A DNA stretch of 64,000 bases from the NCBI GenBank assembly GCA_034932485.1, contig JAYFOQ010000010.1:62001-126000 (forward strand). Direction: 5' to 3'. Shown in pieces: positions 1 to 8,426 of this stretch. The stretch is from Gordonibacter sp034932485. GTDB lineage: Bacteria > Actinomycetota > Coriobacteriia > Coriobacteriales > Eggerthellaceae. The notes beneath the pieces were generated by a model that saw only the letters and a list, made by a program, of their open reading frames with translations, had not been told where the DNA came from and made no database searches. Every line of letters begins with the position of its first letter. Position 1 is the stretch's first letter. Position numbers and translations under genes: made by a program.

Positions 1-865
1 GATAATCGCGCACCAGCGCGGGATCGAGTGGCGAAAGCATACCAAAAGGCTGCAATTCGGCGTACAGTGCGTTTTGCTTAATCACTGCGGTAACGTCAAG
101 ACGCGGAGCAAGCATCACGAGCGCTACAAGCTCTCCTATTGACATCACTGCTACTACCCCACACAAACAGTAAACACCATCTGCAAGAACGGCACTGGGG
201 TTCACAAACAGAACTAACCCACAACAAATACTAGCCACCAGCAACACTGTCGCCGCAAGCACCACAAGCACAACCAAACGACGTCTTGTTTGCTCAAGAA
301 TCAACCGAACAAGACCAACAAGCCAAGCTGCGTCTAGTGCAGCAATCGCCAAGAGAGCACCGAGAAAGGCAGTTAGTAGCACATTCACCACCACGCCCAG
401 CCCAACACCTAAGCACATACCAACCAGGTAGCCAGCAAGACCCGCCATTGCCCCCACCATCACCCCATCAAAAGCTAGAGCTACCACAAGAATGGCACGC
501 ATCTCTAATGCACTTGCTGCAACAAAGGCAATATCGGGGCGAGATAACTTAATAATTGACGAACGCAGTGCACCAAAACCCAACGCAACAAAAAGAGCAA
601 TCGGCGCTAAGAACCCGGCGAAAAACAAGGCTTCCACCACCGGCAAGCCTGCTGTCGAGAAAAAAGCTGTTGCCGCATCGATGAGTGCCGCCCACAATAA
701 ACCCAGGCAAGCCACCACGACAATAATTGCATAAAACTGGTACGCGCGCTCACTCCAGCTGCGATCATGCTGAAAGTCAGACCCCAAGATGTGTAGCATC
801 GAGAGTGTTTTCGTACGCAAATGCCGAGCACGAAGCCAAAATAACAAGCGCATATCATGCAACAT
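1..865 (-). CDS. ABC-type exporter membrane subunit, 3' end beyond window
   Basis: An open minus-strand frame begins at the ATG at 863-865 and runs off the left edge of the window without a stop (288 codons visible). The product is strongly hydrophobic with several membrane segments, for example the stretches ending LGLLWAALIDAATAFF and the Ala/Val/Gly-rich segment near residues 140-190, and a charged loop containing EQTRRRLVV. The ATG overlaps the last 11 bases of the upstream ATPase gene (stop at 855-857), so the two are translationally coupled and very probably form one transporter. No family-specific motif was recognised. The substrate is unknown. The length of the missing C-terminus cannot be judged. 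Confidence 0.7.
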   Translation of the reverse strand, partial: MLHDMRLLFWLRARHLRTKTLSMLHILGSDFQHDRSWSERAYQFYAIIVVVACLGLLWAALIDAATAFFSTAGLPVVEALFFAGFLAPIALFVALGFGALRSSIIKLSRPDIAFVAASALEMRAILVVALAFDGVMVGAMAGLAGYLVGMCLGVGLGVVVNVLLTAFLGALLAIAALDAAWLVGLVRLILEQTRRRLVVLVVLAATVLLVASICCGLVLFVNPSAVLADGVYCLCGVVAVMSIGELVALVMLAPRLDVTAVIKQNALYAELQPFGMLSPLDPALVRDY

Positions 866-1562
866 GACTGTCGCTTTTCTCCACAGCAACACACAGACGA
901 CCATCTTCAAGGCGCATAAGAATATCGGGGCTCAATTGCGGGACATCGTGATGACAACTCACTAAAGCCGTAGCACCGCCTTTACACGCCTCAGTAATAA
1001 GCCCGCTTAGAACTATGGATGAGGCTCGGTCAAGGGGGCCGTAAGGTTCATCAAAAAGTAGCAAGCGCGGTTGTAAAGCAAACGCCAAAACCAAGGCAAG
1101 TTTTTGTCTCATGCCACGAGAAAATGACGAGGGCAGCTGAGCCGCATGTCGCGCCAGCCCAAACGCCTCCATAAGACGATTAGCGGGACTTTCACCCACG
1201 GATAAACGATTGGCATTCAGCATAAAGCTAATATGCTCGCCAGCGGTCAGGTCGTCATAGAACGCAGGTACGTCAGGAACAAAAGCAATGCGCGAACGCT
1301 GGATACGATTCGAACCGGTAAAGCGTTCGCCACAAAACTGCACCTCGCCTCGTCTCGGCGCATCCCATCCTGCTAAGCAACGCAAAAGCGTAGATTTTCC
1401 CGCACCGTTCGGTCCCTCCAAAAAGGCCACTTCTCCAGCCTTTAAGCAAAAGGATACATCGTTCCATACCGGATCTTTTCCATAGCCGTACACAAGGTTT
1501 TCAGCGCGCAAAACGTCACTCGTTTGCCCCACATTCAACGTATCGTTCAACAAAGCACCCAT
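855..1562 (-). CDS. ABC transporter ATP-binding protein
   Basis: A 235-residue ABC ATPase. The Walker A motif is GPNGAGKST near residue 52, the signature is a degenerate SSFSRGMRQKLALVLAFAL, and Walker B is RLLLFDEPYGPLD, followed by the H-loop histidine in SCHHD. This order is typical of exporter-type ATPases that pair with a separate membrane subunit, which is the overlapping gene at 1-865. The ATG at 1562 is preferred because AGGGG lies about nine bases upstream; a GTG two codons earlier sits too close to it. The substrate is not apparent. No nearby regulator was seen. Confidence 0.85.
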   Translation of the reverse strand: MGALLNDTLNVGQTSDVLRAENLVYGYGKDPVWNDVSFCLKAGEVAFLEGPNGAGKSTLLRCLAGWDAPRRGEVQFCGERFTGSNRIQRSRIAFVPDVPAFYDDLTAGEHISFMLNANRLSVGESPANRLMEAFGLARHAAQLPSSFSRGMRQKLALVLAFALQPRLLLFDEPYGPLDRASSIVLSGLITEACKGGATALVSCHHDVPQLSPDILMRLEDGRLCVAVEKSDSHVA

Positions 1563-1726
1563 TGTCACAACCCCTACAAACCTAAAAGTCGGTCAAGTAA
1601 TAGTTTGAATCGTCCCCTATTTTTACAATCATTCCAAACCTCATGGTTAAAATGAAAGACTTGTACTGGCTTCTCATATCAAAGAGGTCGTAACATGCTT
1701 TTGCCATGCACAACGCAACCAATCTG

Positions 1727-3307
1727 CTACCAGTGACAAACCACCGTATCGGCCTCCACTAGTAAGGCATAGAGTTCTTTCGCCTTTTCGGTGGGTAAGT
1801 TCACGCAACCATGGCTTCCGAAACCATCTTTGTAACGCGTTCCACCAAATGCGCTTTGCCACTCAGCATCGTGAAAACCAACAGCATCTCCCACGAACGG
1901 CATCCAGTACTGCACCTCAGTGTTATAAGTATTCGTTTCACCCTGATATCCGCTAAGAATAGACGGACTTGCCTTACGATTAACCCAATACACACCCGTG
2001 GGTGTATCGTGCTCACCATCGGGAATGCCGGTTACAATATCCGACTCCCAAATAATTGCACCCGACTCGTCGTAAAAGCGCGCGTGCTGTTCGGTTAGAT
2101 CGACATCCATATAGCGATTACCCCAGTCACGCTTGCCTGCACCGTTATAGGCATCGCCCTTCGCCCCACAAGGAATTTCAAGGGCCTCGCGACGACCAGT
2201 TGCCACACCTTCCTTCACCTGCGCCAGCAACTCATCAGTTTTCACTTCCCAGCCGTACACACCACCCGATACACTAATCGCCTTGCCGTCCGCGCGCGTA
2301 TAGGTACGGGTGGTTCCTACGGTATTGCATGCCTTCGCCAGATCGTTTGCCCATGCCGTAAGCGCAGCATCGTCAAACGCCACCGAAAAATCGTCACCAA
2401 GTTTGACCCACTGAGAAATAAGGGAGGCGTCCACCTGAGCCGCTTTATCCTTCCCCATCATCAGCGAGAAATCTGCCGCAATCAAGGCGTTCGCCGAACC
2501 AACTGCCGCTGTTAAGCGGGCATCGTCTGAAAAGATTGTCGGTTTTTGCAAGAAGTCGTCGCCTACGGTCATTGAGGGAGAAAGCGAAGAAACCGCCTTC
2601 CACGCAGCATCAACCAGCATATCCGCATCGAGCTTCGTACCTATTTTTTCAGGCGTCACCACGTAGGCACCTTTTGTCTTATCGAAAGCAATATTTGCAT
2701 TGACGGGGTCTATGGCTGAAGAATTATACGCATCAACCGCTTCACGCACGGCATCCTTAACCTTCAAGTCACTAAAGGCCAAAGAAAGCTTCTGGGTCTG
2801 ATCGTGTTGCTGAGTTATCTCTATTGGCCAAGCCCAAGGATTCTCGGCAGCCATCGCTTCTCGAGCTACTTCCGCTGCGCTGTGCGAAGAAGCTAAGTCT
2901 GAACCTTTCAAACTAAGTTTTAGACCTTGCCCCTGAAGAGAAAACTGATAGGCATCCACCACACCCACAACCACATCTTCGGCCTCGGTTGCCGACATAA
3001 GCGAAACGTCTGATCCGGCAATCTTGGTATTCGGCATAAAATGAAAAGTGAAGTAGACAGCAACACTCACATAGACCGCAAGCAATAATGCAACAATGAT
3101 GCCACCTATTATGAACGGCTTGCGTGAGCGCTGCGGTTTGCCAGCGAAAGACACTTGCCTTACCGGGGCAGCACCAACAGAAGATCGATCATCAAAAGCT
3201 TTCGCCCGATCATGTAAGGCTGTTTTGTCGTGTTTCCCTAACGGCTGGAGGGGACGATAGTTCGAGGAATCCTCTGGCTCACCGTTCGGATGGTCGTTAG
3301 TTTCCAT
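1727..3307 (-). CDS. membrane-anchored L,D-transpeptidase (YkuD family) with PG-binding region
   Basis: A 526-residue cell-wall enzyme expected to make 3-3 cross-links in peptidoglycan or attach proteins to it. A charged cytoplasmic N-terminus of about 63 residues is followed by one membrane segment (residues about 64-87, IIGGIIVALLLAVYVSVAVY), a long extracellular region resembling the PG_binding_4/VanW-associated repeats, and a C-terminal YkuD domain ending in the catalytic motif GFGSHGCVNLP, with its Cys, His and Gly in place. The ATG at 3307 is chosen because GGAGCAGAGC precedes it; longer in-frame starts up to 3469 have no ribosome-binding site. It is divergent from pyrE and has its own promoter at 3522-3550 with a leader of about 210 bases. 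Confidence 0.9.
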   Translation of the reverse strand: METNDHPNGEPEDSSNYRPLQPLGKHDKTALHDRAKAFDDRSSVGAAPVRQVSFAGKPQRSRKPFIIGGIIVALLLAVYVSVAVYFTFHFMPNTKIAGSDVSLMSATEAEDVVVGVVDAYQFSLQGQGLKLSLKGSDLASSHSAAEVAREAMAAENPWAWPIEITQQHDQTQKLSLAFSDLKVKDAVREAVDAYNSSAIDPVNANIAFDKTKGAYVVTPEKIGTKLDADMLVDAAWKAVSSLSPSMTVGDDFLQKPTIFSDDARLTAAVGSANALIAADFSLMMGKDKAAQVDASLISQWVKLGDDFSVAFDDAALTAWANDLAKACNTVGTTRTYTRADGKAISVSGGVYGWEVKTDELLAQVKEGVATGRREALEIPCGAKGDAYNGAGKRDWGNRYMDVDLTEQHARFYDESGAIIWESDIVTGIPDGEHDTPTGVYWVNRKASPSILSGYQGETNTYNTEVQYWMPFVGDAVGFHDAEWQSAFGGTRYKDGFGSHGCVNLPTEKAKELYALLVEADTVVCHW

Positions 3308-3455
3308 GCTCTGCTCCGTTTGAACGACTGCGAATGAAAAAACTATACCCCTGTTAGACACCATGCTTGCTATTGTTTTGCGGAATACCGGGAAAAACTC
3401 GAGACGGCTTCCGGTGGCGAGAAACAACGACAACCCCTCAACCCCGTCGCAATGA

Positions 3456-3498
3456 GATTCGCCCGCCACTCGATGGGGGATCGAATGACGGGCGAATC
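3456..3498 (-). promoter_or_regulatory. hairpin in the 5' leader of the L,D-transpeptidase gene
   Basis: The arms GATTCGCCCG and CGGGCGAATC pair perfectly over ten bases, with an inner TCGAT/ATCGA pairing in the loop. It lies just downstream of the minus-strand promoter at 3522-3550, so it would form in the 5' end of the transcript. It might stabilise the leader or act as an attenuator. No U-tract follows, so a simple terminator is unlikely. Confidence 0.5.
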
Positions 3499-3521
3499 AA
3501 CTTGTGTTTCAGACCGGTACT

Positions 3522-3550
3522 AATATAAGATATTGTCTACTAGTTGTCAA
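3522..3550 (-). promoter_or_regulatory. consensus promoter for the L,D-transpeptidase gene
   Basis: On the minus strand TTGACA (3545-3550) is separated by 17 bases from TATATT (3522-3527), close to the ideal vegetative promoter. Transcription would begin near 3515 and give a leader of about 210 bases before the ATG at 3307. A weaker plus-strand candidate for pyrE, TTGTCA (3544-3549) with TAGGAT (3568-3573), overlaps it back to back. Confidence 0.65.
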
Positions 3551-3713
3551 TAACCCTTAAAACAATTTAGGATGAGTAATTTAGAGAGGTAATTTGAGAC
3601 GATATCAAAAATTCTCTCCCTCGATCAAGTATCATGGAGTCCACAACAAGAGCGCGCCGCCACATACAGCAAAATAACACGCGGCTACGAGAAACTATGG
3701 GAGAAAGGGCCTC

Positions 3714-4391
3714 ATGGAAGCATACAAGCAGGAGTTTATCGAGTTCATGGTGGAGAGTGACGTACTGAAATTCGGTAACTTCACGTTGAAAAGTGGTCGG
3801 CAATCTCCCTTTTTCATGAATGCTGGCGCCTACGTAACCGGGGAGCAACTCCATCGACTAGGCTGCTACTACGCTCGCGCTATCCACGATAACTTCGGGT
3901 TGGATTTTGACGTGGTGTTCGGACCGGCATACAAAGGCATTCCCCTATCCGTCATTACTACCATGGCCCTGCATGAGCTCTACGGCAAAGAGGTGCGCTA
4001 CTGTTCGAACCGCAAAGAAGTCAAAGACCATGGCGACACCGGTATTCTTCTTGGCAGCAATTTAAAGGATGGCGACCGCGTGATTATCGTGGAGGACGTG
4101 ACCACTTCAGGCAAGTCTATCGATGAAACTCACCCCATCCTTATGTCTCAGGCAAATGTCGAGGTAAAGGGTCTAATGGTGTCACTCAACCGCATGGAAG
4201 TGGGTAAAGGCGGCGAAATTTGCGCGCTTGATGAGGTGCGCGAACGCTACGGCTTCCCTACCGCATCTATCGTAGATATGGCCGAGGTAACCGAGCATCT
4301 GCTCAACCGTCCTTGTCAAGGACGCGTTGTTATCGACGATAACGTAAAAGCCGCACTCGACGCTTACTACACACAGTACGGGGCCAAGTAA
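3714..4391 (+). CDS. pyrE: orotate phosphoribosyltransferase
   Basis: A 225-residue enzyme that converts orotate and PRPP to orotidine 5'-phosphate in pyrimidine synthesis, in the cytoplasm. The PRPP-binding loop VIIVEDVTTSGKS is at residues 123-135, and FTLKSGRQSPFF near the N-terminus is the usual orotate-site region. The length is normal for the family. The ATG follows GGGAGAAAGG. It stands alone, divergent from the L,D-transpeptidase gene, with a hairpin at 4404-4448 directly after the stop. No other pyrimidine gene is in the window. Confidence 0.96.
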   Translation: MEAYKQEFIEFMVESDVLKFGNFTLKSGRQSPFFMNAGAYVTGEQLHRLGCYYARAIHDNFGLDFDVVFGPAYKGIPLSVITTMALHELYGKEVRYCSNRKEVKDHGDTGILLGSNLKDGDRVIIVEDVTTSGKSIDETHPILMSQANVEVKGLMVSLNRMEVGKGGEICALDEVRERYGFPTASIVDMAEVTEHLLNRPCQGRVVIDDNVKAALDAYYTQYGAK

Positions 4392-4403
4392 AAAGAACTC
4401 ACT

Positions 4404-4448
4404 GCCATCCTTAGCTTAAACGACACTACCGTCAAAGCTGAGGATGGC
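4404..4448. terminator. stem-loop between convergent pyrE and VanZ-like genes
   Basis: GCCATCCTTAGCTT and AAGCTGAGGATGGC form a 14-base stem with one mismatch and a loop of 17 bases. It starts 12 bases after the pyrE stop and lies between convergent genes, so it may serve both. On the minus strand it is followed by a T-rich run; on the plus strand the T-tract is weak. Confidence 0.6.
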
Positions 4449-4510
4449 CTCGTGTTTATAAAGAACAAGCTTCTGCCTCAAACGACCGACACGTTCTTTC
4501 GTGTGGTCCT

Positions 4511-5020
4511 TCACCTATTCGCAATCAGAATCAACCCTACGAATCCCAATACAAGCACAATGCCAATCAGTGCGACGGTGTTACAAAAACGCAAAGCGCG
4601 CTCGTCCGACTTCGCCAGATGCCTTACCAGCGCGTATAATCCAATTCCCAGCACACCGCCTACTGTATTCGCTAAGAGGTCAGTAATATCACTGGCACCC
4701 ATGGCAAACACAAACTGAAGCACTTCGAAGGCAAGACTGGTCGCCGCTATGGGCACCAAAGCACGCCAAAGCGGCCGCGGTCCTACCAACATACCCATGA
4801 ACAAACCAAACGGCACAAATGCAAGCATGTTTTGCACAACTTCGGTGTAGCTGACCACACCGTTTATCACCATAGCGCCCGCAAGGGGAATCAGGTTCAC
4901 GCTGCGCATCGTGCCCGCCATTTCAAGCGAAAACTGCATTTTGAATAAGATAACCCACACAAGCGCCAACCCGTAAACCACAAACAACGCAGCAGCAAGC
5001 GTGCGACTCCTCTTTCTCAT
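4511..5020 (-). CDS. VanZ-like membrane protein
   Basis: A 169-residue membrane protein with four or five hydrophobic segments. It carries the VanZ family signature in order: RSVNLIPLA near residue 40, NMLAFVPFGLFMGML near 65, EVLQF near 100, and SDITDLLANTVGGVLG near 110. VanZ raises low-level teicoplanin resistance in enterococci, but most members, like this one, lie outside glycopeptide clusters and have no known function. It is monocistronic and faces away from fluC. Confidence 0.85.
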   Translation of the reverse strand: MRKRSRTLAAALFVVYGLALVWVILFKMQFSLEMAGTMRSVNLIPLAGAMVINGVVSYTEVVQNMLAFVPFGLFMGMLVGPRPLWRALVPIAATSLAFEVLQFVFAMGASDITDLLANTVGGVLGIGLYALVRHLAKSDERALRFCNTVALIGIVLVLGFVGLILIANR

Positions 5021-5120
5021 AACATTGTCCTTCTTACTTTGCCCGATAATAAATCAAGCGTATCGTGCGACGTCCTTCCACCCGCCATCGCATCGCAATC
5101 GTCAACGCAATTTCAGTCAT

Positions 5121-5168
5121 CATTAAGGAACGCTTAATGGTTGCTGCATTAAACAGCAGCGGTATACT
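5121..5168 (+). promoter_or_regulatory. fluC promoter with upstream palindrome
   Basis: TTGCTG (5141-5146), a 16-base spacer and TATACT (5163-5168) form a plausible vegetative promoter 35 bases before the fluC start. Directly upstream, CATTAAG-GAACG-CTTAATG (5121-5139) is a perfect 7-base dyad that could be an operator. I looked for the fluoride riboswitch (crcB motif) in this leader and did not see it. Confidence 0.5.
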
Positions 5169-5203
5169 GACACCCATCCAAAAAAGGCAGGAAGGTTTCG
5201 GTT

Positions 5204-5605
5204 ATGCTTCCAATACTCTGCGTTGGCATCGGGGGATTCCTTGGTTCTGTGGCGCGTTACCTAATGGGACTTATTCCCTATGAAGGCGATTTTCCCCTTA
5301 TGACATTTCTCGTAAACTTTATCGGTGCCGTAATTATTGGAGCCGTTGTTGAAGCAGCCAGTGGGTGGCCCGGCATGCCCACAAGCCTACTCCTGTTTTT
5401 AAAAACTGGAGTATGTGGCGGATTCACTACTTTCTCAACATTCTCATTAGAAACGCTTTCTCTTCTAGAAAACGGCAAGTACGGCACCGGAGCCTTTTAT
5501 GCAGGCAGTAGTTTAGTCGTATGCATAGCCGGAGTGCTGCTCGGAAAGGTACTCATGCGCGGCGCACGCTCTCTACTTGAAGCCGGTGGTGCGGCAAGCG
5601 TATAG
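5204..5605 (+). CDS. fluC: fluoride ion channel FluC/CrcB
   Basis: A 133-residue membrane protein of the Fluc family, which exports fluoride as a dual-topology dimer. Four membrane segments are visible, and the family signature GFTTFSTFSLE is near residues 70-80; its Phe and Thr/Ser side chains line the fluoride pore and the central sodium site. GGIGGFLGSVARY-type residues at the N-terminus are also typical. A single gene is present, as expected for a homodimer. The ATG follows AGGAAGG. Its own promoter lies at 5141-5168. Confidence 0.95.
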   Translation: MLPILCVGIGGFLGSVARYLMGLIPYEGDFPLMTFLVNFIGAVIIGAVVEAASGWPGMPTSLLLFLKTGVCGGFTTFSTFSLETLSLLENGKYGTGAFYAGSSLVVCIAGVLLGKVLMRGARSLLEAGGAASV

Positions 5606-5613
5606 ACCCCTCT

Positions 5614-5644
5614 CTAAAAAGCCCTACGATTTTTGCTTTTTTAG
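5614..5644. terminator. weak A/T stem-loop between fluC and the convergent ABC permease
   Basis: CTAAAAAGC pairs with GCTTTTTTAG across a 12-base loop, with T-runs on either side. It overlaps the stop of the convergent permease gene. The stem is short and AT-rich, so it is only a possible bidirectional terminator. Confidence 0.35.
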
Positions 5645-6438
5645 ATATTCAAATCGCGGCGATTAAATACCACCACACCTGCCGCCAACAGCAAAACAGC
5701 ACCAGCAAACAGAGCAGCCGTACCTCCCCAAGCCTCAGCGCTGTTAGCAGCGAGACCATAAGCGTCGAACAAGGTGAGTGGCGTCGCATACTTCAGGAAC
5801 TCAAACTTGTCTCCTACCTGGGATATCATCTGAATCAGAAACGCCACAATGCACACTCCACCACCCGTCCATAGCGCCACCGAAGCGTTCGAGAAGAAGC
5901 ACGCAGAAAGAAAGCATAACCCCGTCACAGCAAGCCAAAGCCCAAGCAGTCCTACGTTGGCGCGAAGCAATGCCACCACGTCCAGCTCGCCAGGAAACAT
6001 AAACTGCGCCACACTCAGTTCGAGAGCCGTCACCACAACAACAAGCAGCACCAGCATGACGACTAACACTCCCACTAATGTACAAGCAATGCCTACACGA
6101 CTGATAGGCGTAGACAATAAATATGCCATCGTGCCACGCTCGAGATAACGTACTACCAGCTTGTTTACCATAACCAAAACCAGCACCAGCGGAAGCACTG
6201 TCAAGAGAAATCCGTACAGGTAGTTCAACATAAAGTCGGCCAGCGTACTCGAAGGACTTACCATGCCGAACGCTGCAAACAAATCGGGCATACTGGCCAT
6301 CATCATATTGAGGCTCTCTCCCAGTTCGGGATCGAACATACTCACAATCATGGCAATATATAACGCAAGCACCGTAACGATAATAGCCATAACAAACGCA
6401 TTCGAGCGCATTTCTTTGACAAATAATGTGCTACTCAT
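5641..6438 (-). CDS. ABC-2 type exporter permease
   Basis: A 265-residue membrane protein with six hydrophobic segments, arranged as in ABC-2 permeases: an N-terminal cytoplasmic stretch and first helix (AFVMAIIVTVLALYIAMIV), a loop with extracellular residues, then TAYLLSTPISRVGIACTLV-like text (MAYLLSTPISR) that resembles the cytoplasmic coupling loop. The ATG at 6438 overlaps the upstream ATPase stop by eight bases. Together with the ATPase and the TetR gene it forms a regulator-first, self-contained exporter operon. The substrate is unknown; drug or toxic metabolite export is common for this layout. Confidence 0.85.
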   Translation of the reverse strand: MSSTLFVKEMRSNAFVMAIIVTVLALYIAMIVSMFDPELGESLNMMMASMPDLFAAFGMVSPSSTLADFMLNYLYGFLLTVLPLVLVLVMVNKLVVRYLERGTMAYLLSTPISRVGIACTLVGVLVVMLVLLVVVVTALELSVAQFMFPGELDVVALLRANVGLLGLWLAVTGLCFLSACFFSNASVALWTGGGVCIVAFLIQMISQVGDKFEFLKYATPLTLFDAYGLAANSAEAWGGTAALFAGAVLLLAAGVVVFNRRDLNI

Positions 6439-7360
6439 GGCTGGCTCCTCTCGACACATCGCCCAAACCATCCACGCCGTAGAGATGCAAAAACAACTCT
6501 TCCAATGTTTGCTCACGAACCGCCAAATCAGTAATTTGAAATTCTGCCAGCTCTTTCACAAATGAGTCCATATTCTCAGCTCCGCCAGTTACCGTTGCTT
6601 CAGCAGCCATGGCACCTACCCTACACGCCTGAGGACGCCGCGCCACAAAGCGCTCTCGCTCATCAGCATCGGCAAATACTACGTCGAATAATCGCTTGCG
6701 TGAGGCGCGTACTTTGTCGAGACGCTCAACTGCCGCAATACGCCCAGCGCGGATGAACGCCACGCGATCGCAGGTGCGCTCCACCTCTTCAAATAAGTGC
6801 GACGACAGAAGAATCGTGGCCCCCCGTTTCTTTTCTGCCAACACCAGATCAACAAAACGCCCCTGCATCAATGGATCCAAGCCGCTCGTAGGCTCATCCA
6901 AGAGCAGGAGTTCGGGGCTACCCATAAAAGCACACACTAGGCCAATCTTCTGCTTTGTACCCTTCGACATCTTACGAAGCCTTGGTGTCGGGTCTAGTTC
7001 GAAGTAGTGAGTTAACTCATGCAGACGCGTGCGGTCAGAAAGCTTTTTCATACGCGCCATAAACCCTAAAAAAGCTGCACCTGTCATCTCATCCATACAT
7101 GCTATCTCGCCAGGTAGATAGCCCAAAGTACGTTGGATAAGAGCACGCTGGGAAAAACAATCATAACCTGCAATACGCGCCGTGCCAGCATCAGGTTTCA
7201 CGAATCCCATTAGCTGACGCATGGTGGTGGTTTTACCAGCGCCGTTTGGCCCTAAAAACCCGAACACTTCTCCCTTGCGAACCTCAAACGACACATCAAA
7301 AACACCCCGACCTTTACCGTAATCTTTCGTTAATTCATGTAGTTCAATGGCCTCACTCAT
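6431..7360 (-). CDS. ABC exporter ATP-binding protein (CcmA/NatA type)
   Basis: A 309-residue ATPase with Walker A LGPNGAGKTTT near residue 38, an atypical signature MSKGTKQKIGLVCAF, Walker B LLLLDEPTSGLDP and the H-loop SSHLFEEVERTCDR. A C-terminal extension of about 90 residues follows the nucleotide-binding domain, as is common in BcrA/NatA-type exporters. The start overlaps the TetR stop by four bases (ATGA), and its ribosome-binding site AAGGAGG is inside the TetR coding end. Translation is therefore coupled through the operon. Confidence 0.92.
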   Translation of the reverse strand: MSEAIELHELTKDYGKGRGVFDVSFEVRKGEVFGFLGPNGAGKTTTMRQLMGFVKPDAGTARIAGYDCFSQRALIQRTLGYLPGEIACMDEMTGAAFLGFMARMKKLSDRTRLHELTHYFELDPTPRLRKMSKGTKQKIGLVCAFMGSPELLLLDEPTSGLDPLMQGRFVDLVLAEKKRGATILLSSHLFEEVERTCDRVAFIRAGRIAAVERLDKVRASRKRLFDVVFADADERERFVARRPQACRVGAMAAEATVTGGAENMDSFVKELAEFQITDLAVREQTLEELFLHLYGVDGLGDVSRGASHE

Positions 7361-7986
7361 CGGTATTCCTCCTTGTAAGCATAGGCTTTAAACATAATGC
7401 ACCAGTCGGCAAACTCAACAAGCAATGCATCGATATCAATGGGCTTTTTTAGGCATCGCTGCTGATGCAGGTAGCCGTCAGCCATCCATATCATCATATC
7501 CATCACCCGGCGCGGATCTACATCGTCGCGAAACTTGTCGAAACGGATGTTTTTGAAGTACCGTGAGAACATGAGATCCAGCTGCTGCTGAGTCCATCCA
7601 TCCATCGCATCCTTCACGTCGCGATGCTCCGGATAGAACGCCCGAATAGAAAAATCCATCATGAACGGCATCTTCGAAAACACCGTCTTTTTCTTGTTCG
7701 CCGCGTATTCCATAAGCTCGAAGAAGTCATCTATCTCATAAAACTCGTCATCCACAACGAGGGCCGACACCTTATCCATTAAGCGTTCCATTAGATATAA
7801 GTACAACTCTCGCTTATTTTTAAAATAGAAAAACAATAGCCCTTTTGAAATACCCGCCTTGCGAGCGATAGCGTCGGTTGAAGCGTTCTTGTAATCGTTC
7901 ATGCCGAATGCTTCAACCGCCGCACCGACAATAGCCTCCTGACGTTCCTTGGGCAAACTTTCGAACTTCTCGAAATTACCCTCCAT
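7357..7986 (-). CDS. TetR-family repressor of the downstream ABC exporter
   Basis: A 209-residue TetR protein. The N-terminal helix-turn-helix includes TDAIARKAGISKGLLFFYFKNKREL near residues 40-65, and the C-terminal ligand domain is unrelated to anything recognised. The ATG at 7986 has AGGGAG upstream; longer starts do not. It is the first gene of a three-gene operon with the ABC ATPase and permease. A perfect 18-base palindrome at 8040-8057 lies about 55 bases before the start. Autoregulation with release by an exported compound is the likely mode (inference). Confidence 0.92.
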   Translation of the reverse strand: MEGNFEKFESLPKERQEAIVGAAVEAFGMNDYKNASTDAIARKAGISKGLLFFYFKNKRELYLYLMERLMDKVSALVVDDEFYEIDDFFELMEYAANKKKTVFSKMPFMMDFSIRAFYPEHRDVKDAMDGWTQQQLDLMFSRYFKNIRFDKFRDDVDPRRVMDMMIWMADGYLHQQRCLKKPIDIDALLVEFADWCIMFKAYAYKEEYR

Positions 7987-8039
7987 TGTTTCTCTCCCTA
8001 GCATCTCGCGTTTGCATGAAAAATTTCTCATTTCGCACG

Positions 8040-8057
8040 ATTGACCGATCGGTCAAT
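8040..8057. promoter_or_regulatory. TetR-type operator, perfect 18-bp palindrome
   Basis: ATTGACCGATCGGTCAAT is its own reverse complement. It lies upstream of the TetR-ABC operon and includes a TTGACC that could be the minus-strand -35 element, so a bound dimer would block transcription. The form and length agree with known TetR-family operators. Confidence 0.8.
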
Positions 8058-8151
8058 ACGGTGCAACAATCATGCTAGGCCATTGACTATTTTTTCCAAG
8101 GGGTAAGTTACAAGGAGAAATTACTGAAGCAATGCTGTCCTGAGATAACAA

Positions 8152-8179
8152 AGGCCGGAAGCAAATTTGCCTCCGGCCT
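8152..8179 (-). terminator. rho-independent terminator after tRNA-Thr
   Basis: On the minus strand AGGCCGGA pairs with TCCGGCCT around a GCAAATTTGC-containing loop, followed by TTTGTT. It lies ten bases beyond the tRNA 3' end. Confidence 0.75.
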
Positions 8180-8188
8180 GCTAATTTA

Positions 8189-8263
8189 TGGAGCCAGTGA
8201 TAGGATTCGAACCTACAACCCACAGTTTACAAAACTGTTGCGCTACCGTTGCGCCACACTGGC
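8189..8263 (-). tRNA. tRNA-Thr (anticodon UGU)
   Basis: Read on the minus strand, the acceptor arm GCCAGTG pairs with CACTGGC, followed by a T discriminator and an encoded CCA (8189-8191). The anticodon stem-loop reads CAGT-TTTGTAA-ACTG with anticodon TGT, giving Thr, and the T-arm carries GGTTCGAATCC. It is 75 bases long including CCA. It stands alone with its own terminator. An open frame that runs through it (8181-8426) is not a gene. Confidence 0.95.
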
Positions 8264-8426
8264 AGAGTGAAACCGCCTGCGTATTGTACGACATCTTTTG
8301 CAATTCGTGAAGTCGTAAAATGTATTCCAACACAGAGTAGGCGCCTATCCACAGCAAAACCGCAGGAGTAACCCAAAAAACCTCACCTAAAAGCTCTCTA
8401 GTATTCACTCTTACCGAACCAAGCAC

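Noticed and set aside
640..680. Apparent frameshift in the permease gene near a run of T residues
   Set aside because: A recount of the six-T run showed that the frame is continuous.
607..894. Cys-rich 95-residue minus-strand frame
   Set aside because: It is a shadow of the ABC permease frame that starts at 865; the permease frame is open to the window edge and reads as a membrane protein.
5040..5200. Fluoride riboswitch before fluC
   Set aside because: No match to the crcB motif was seen by eye.
8181..8426. 81-residue minus-strand open frame
   Set aside because: It runs through the tRNA-Thr gene and has no ribosome-binding site.
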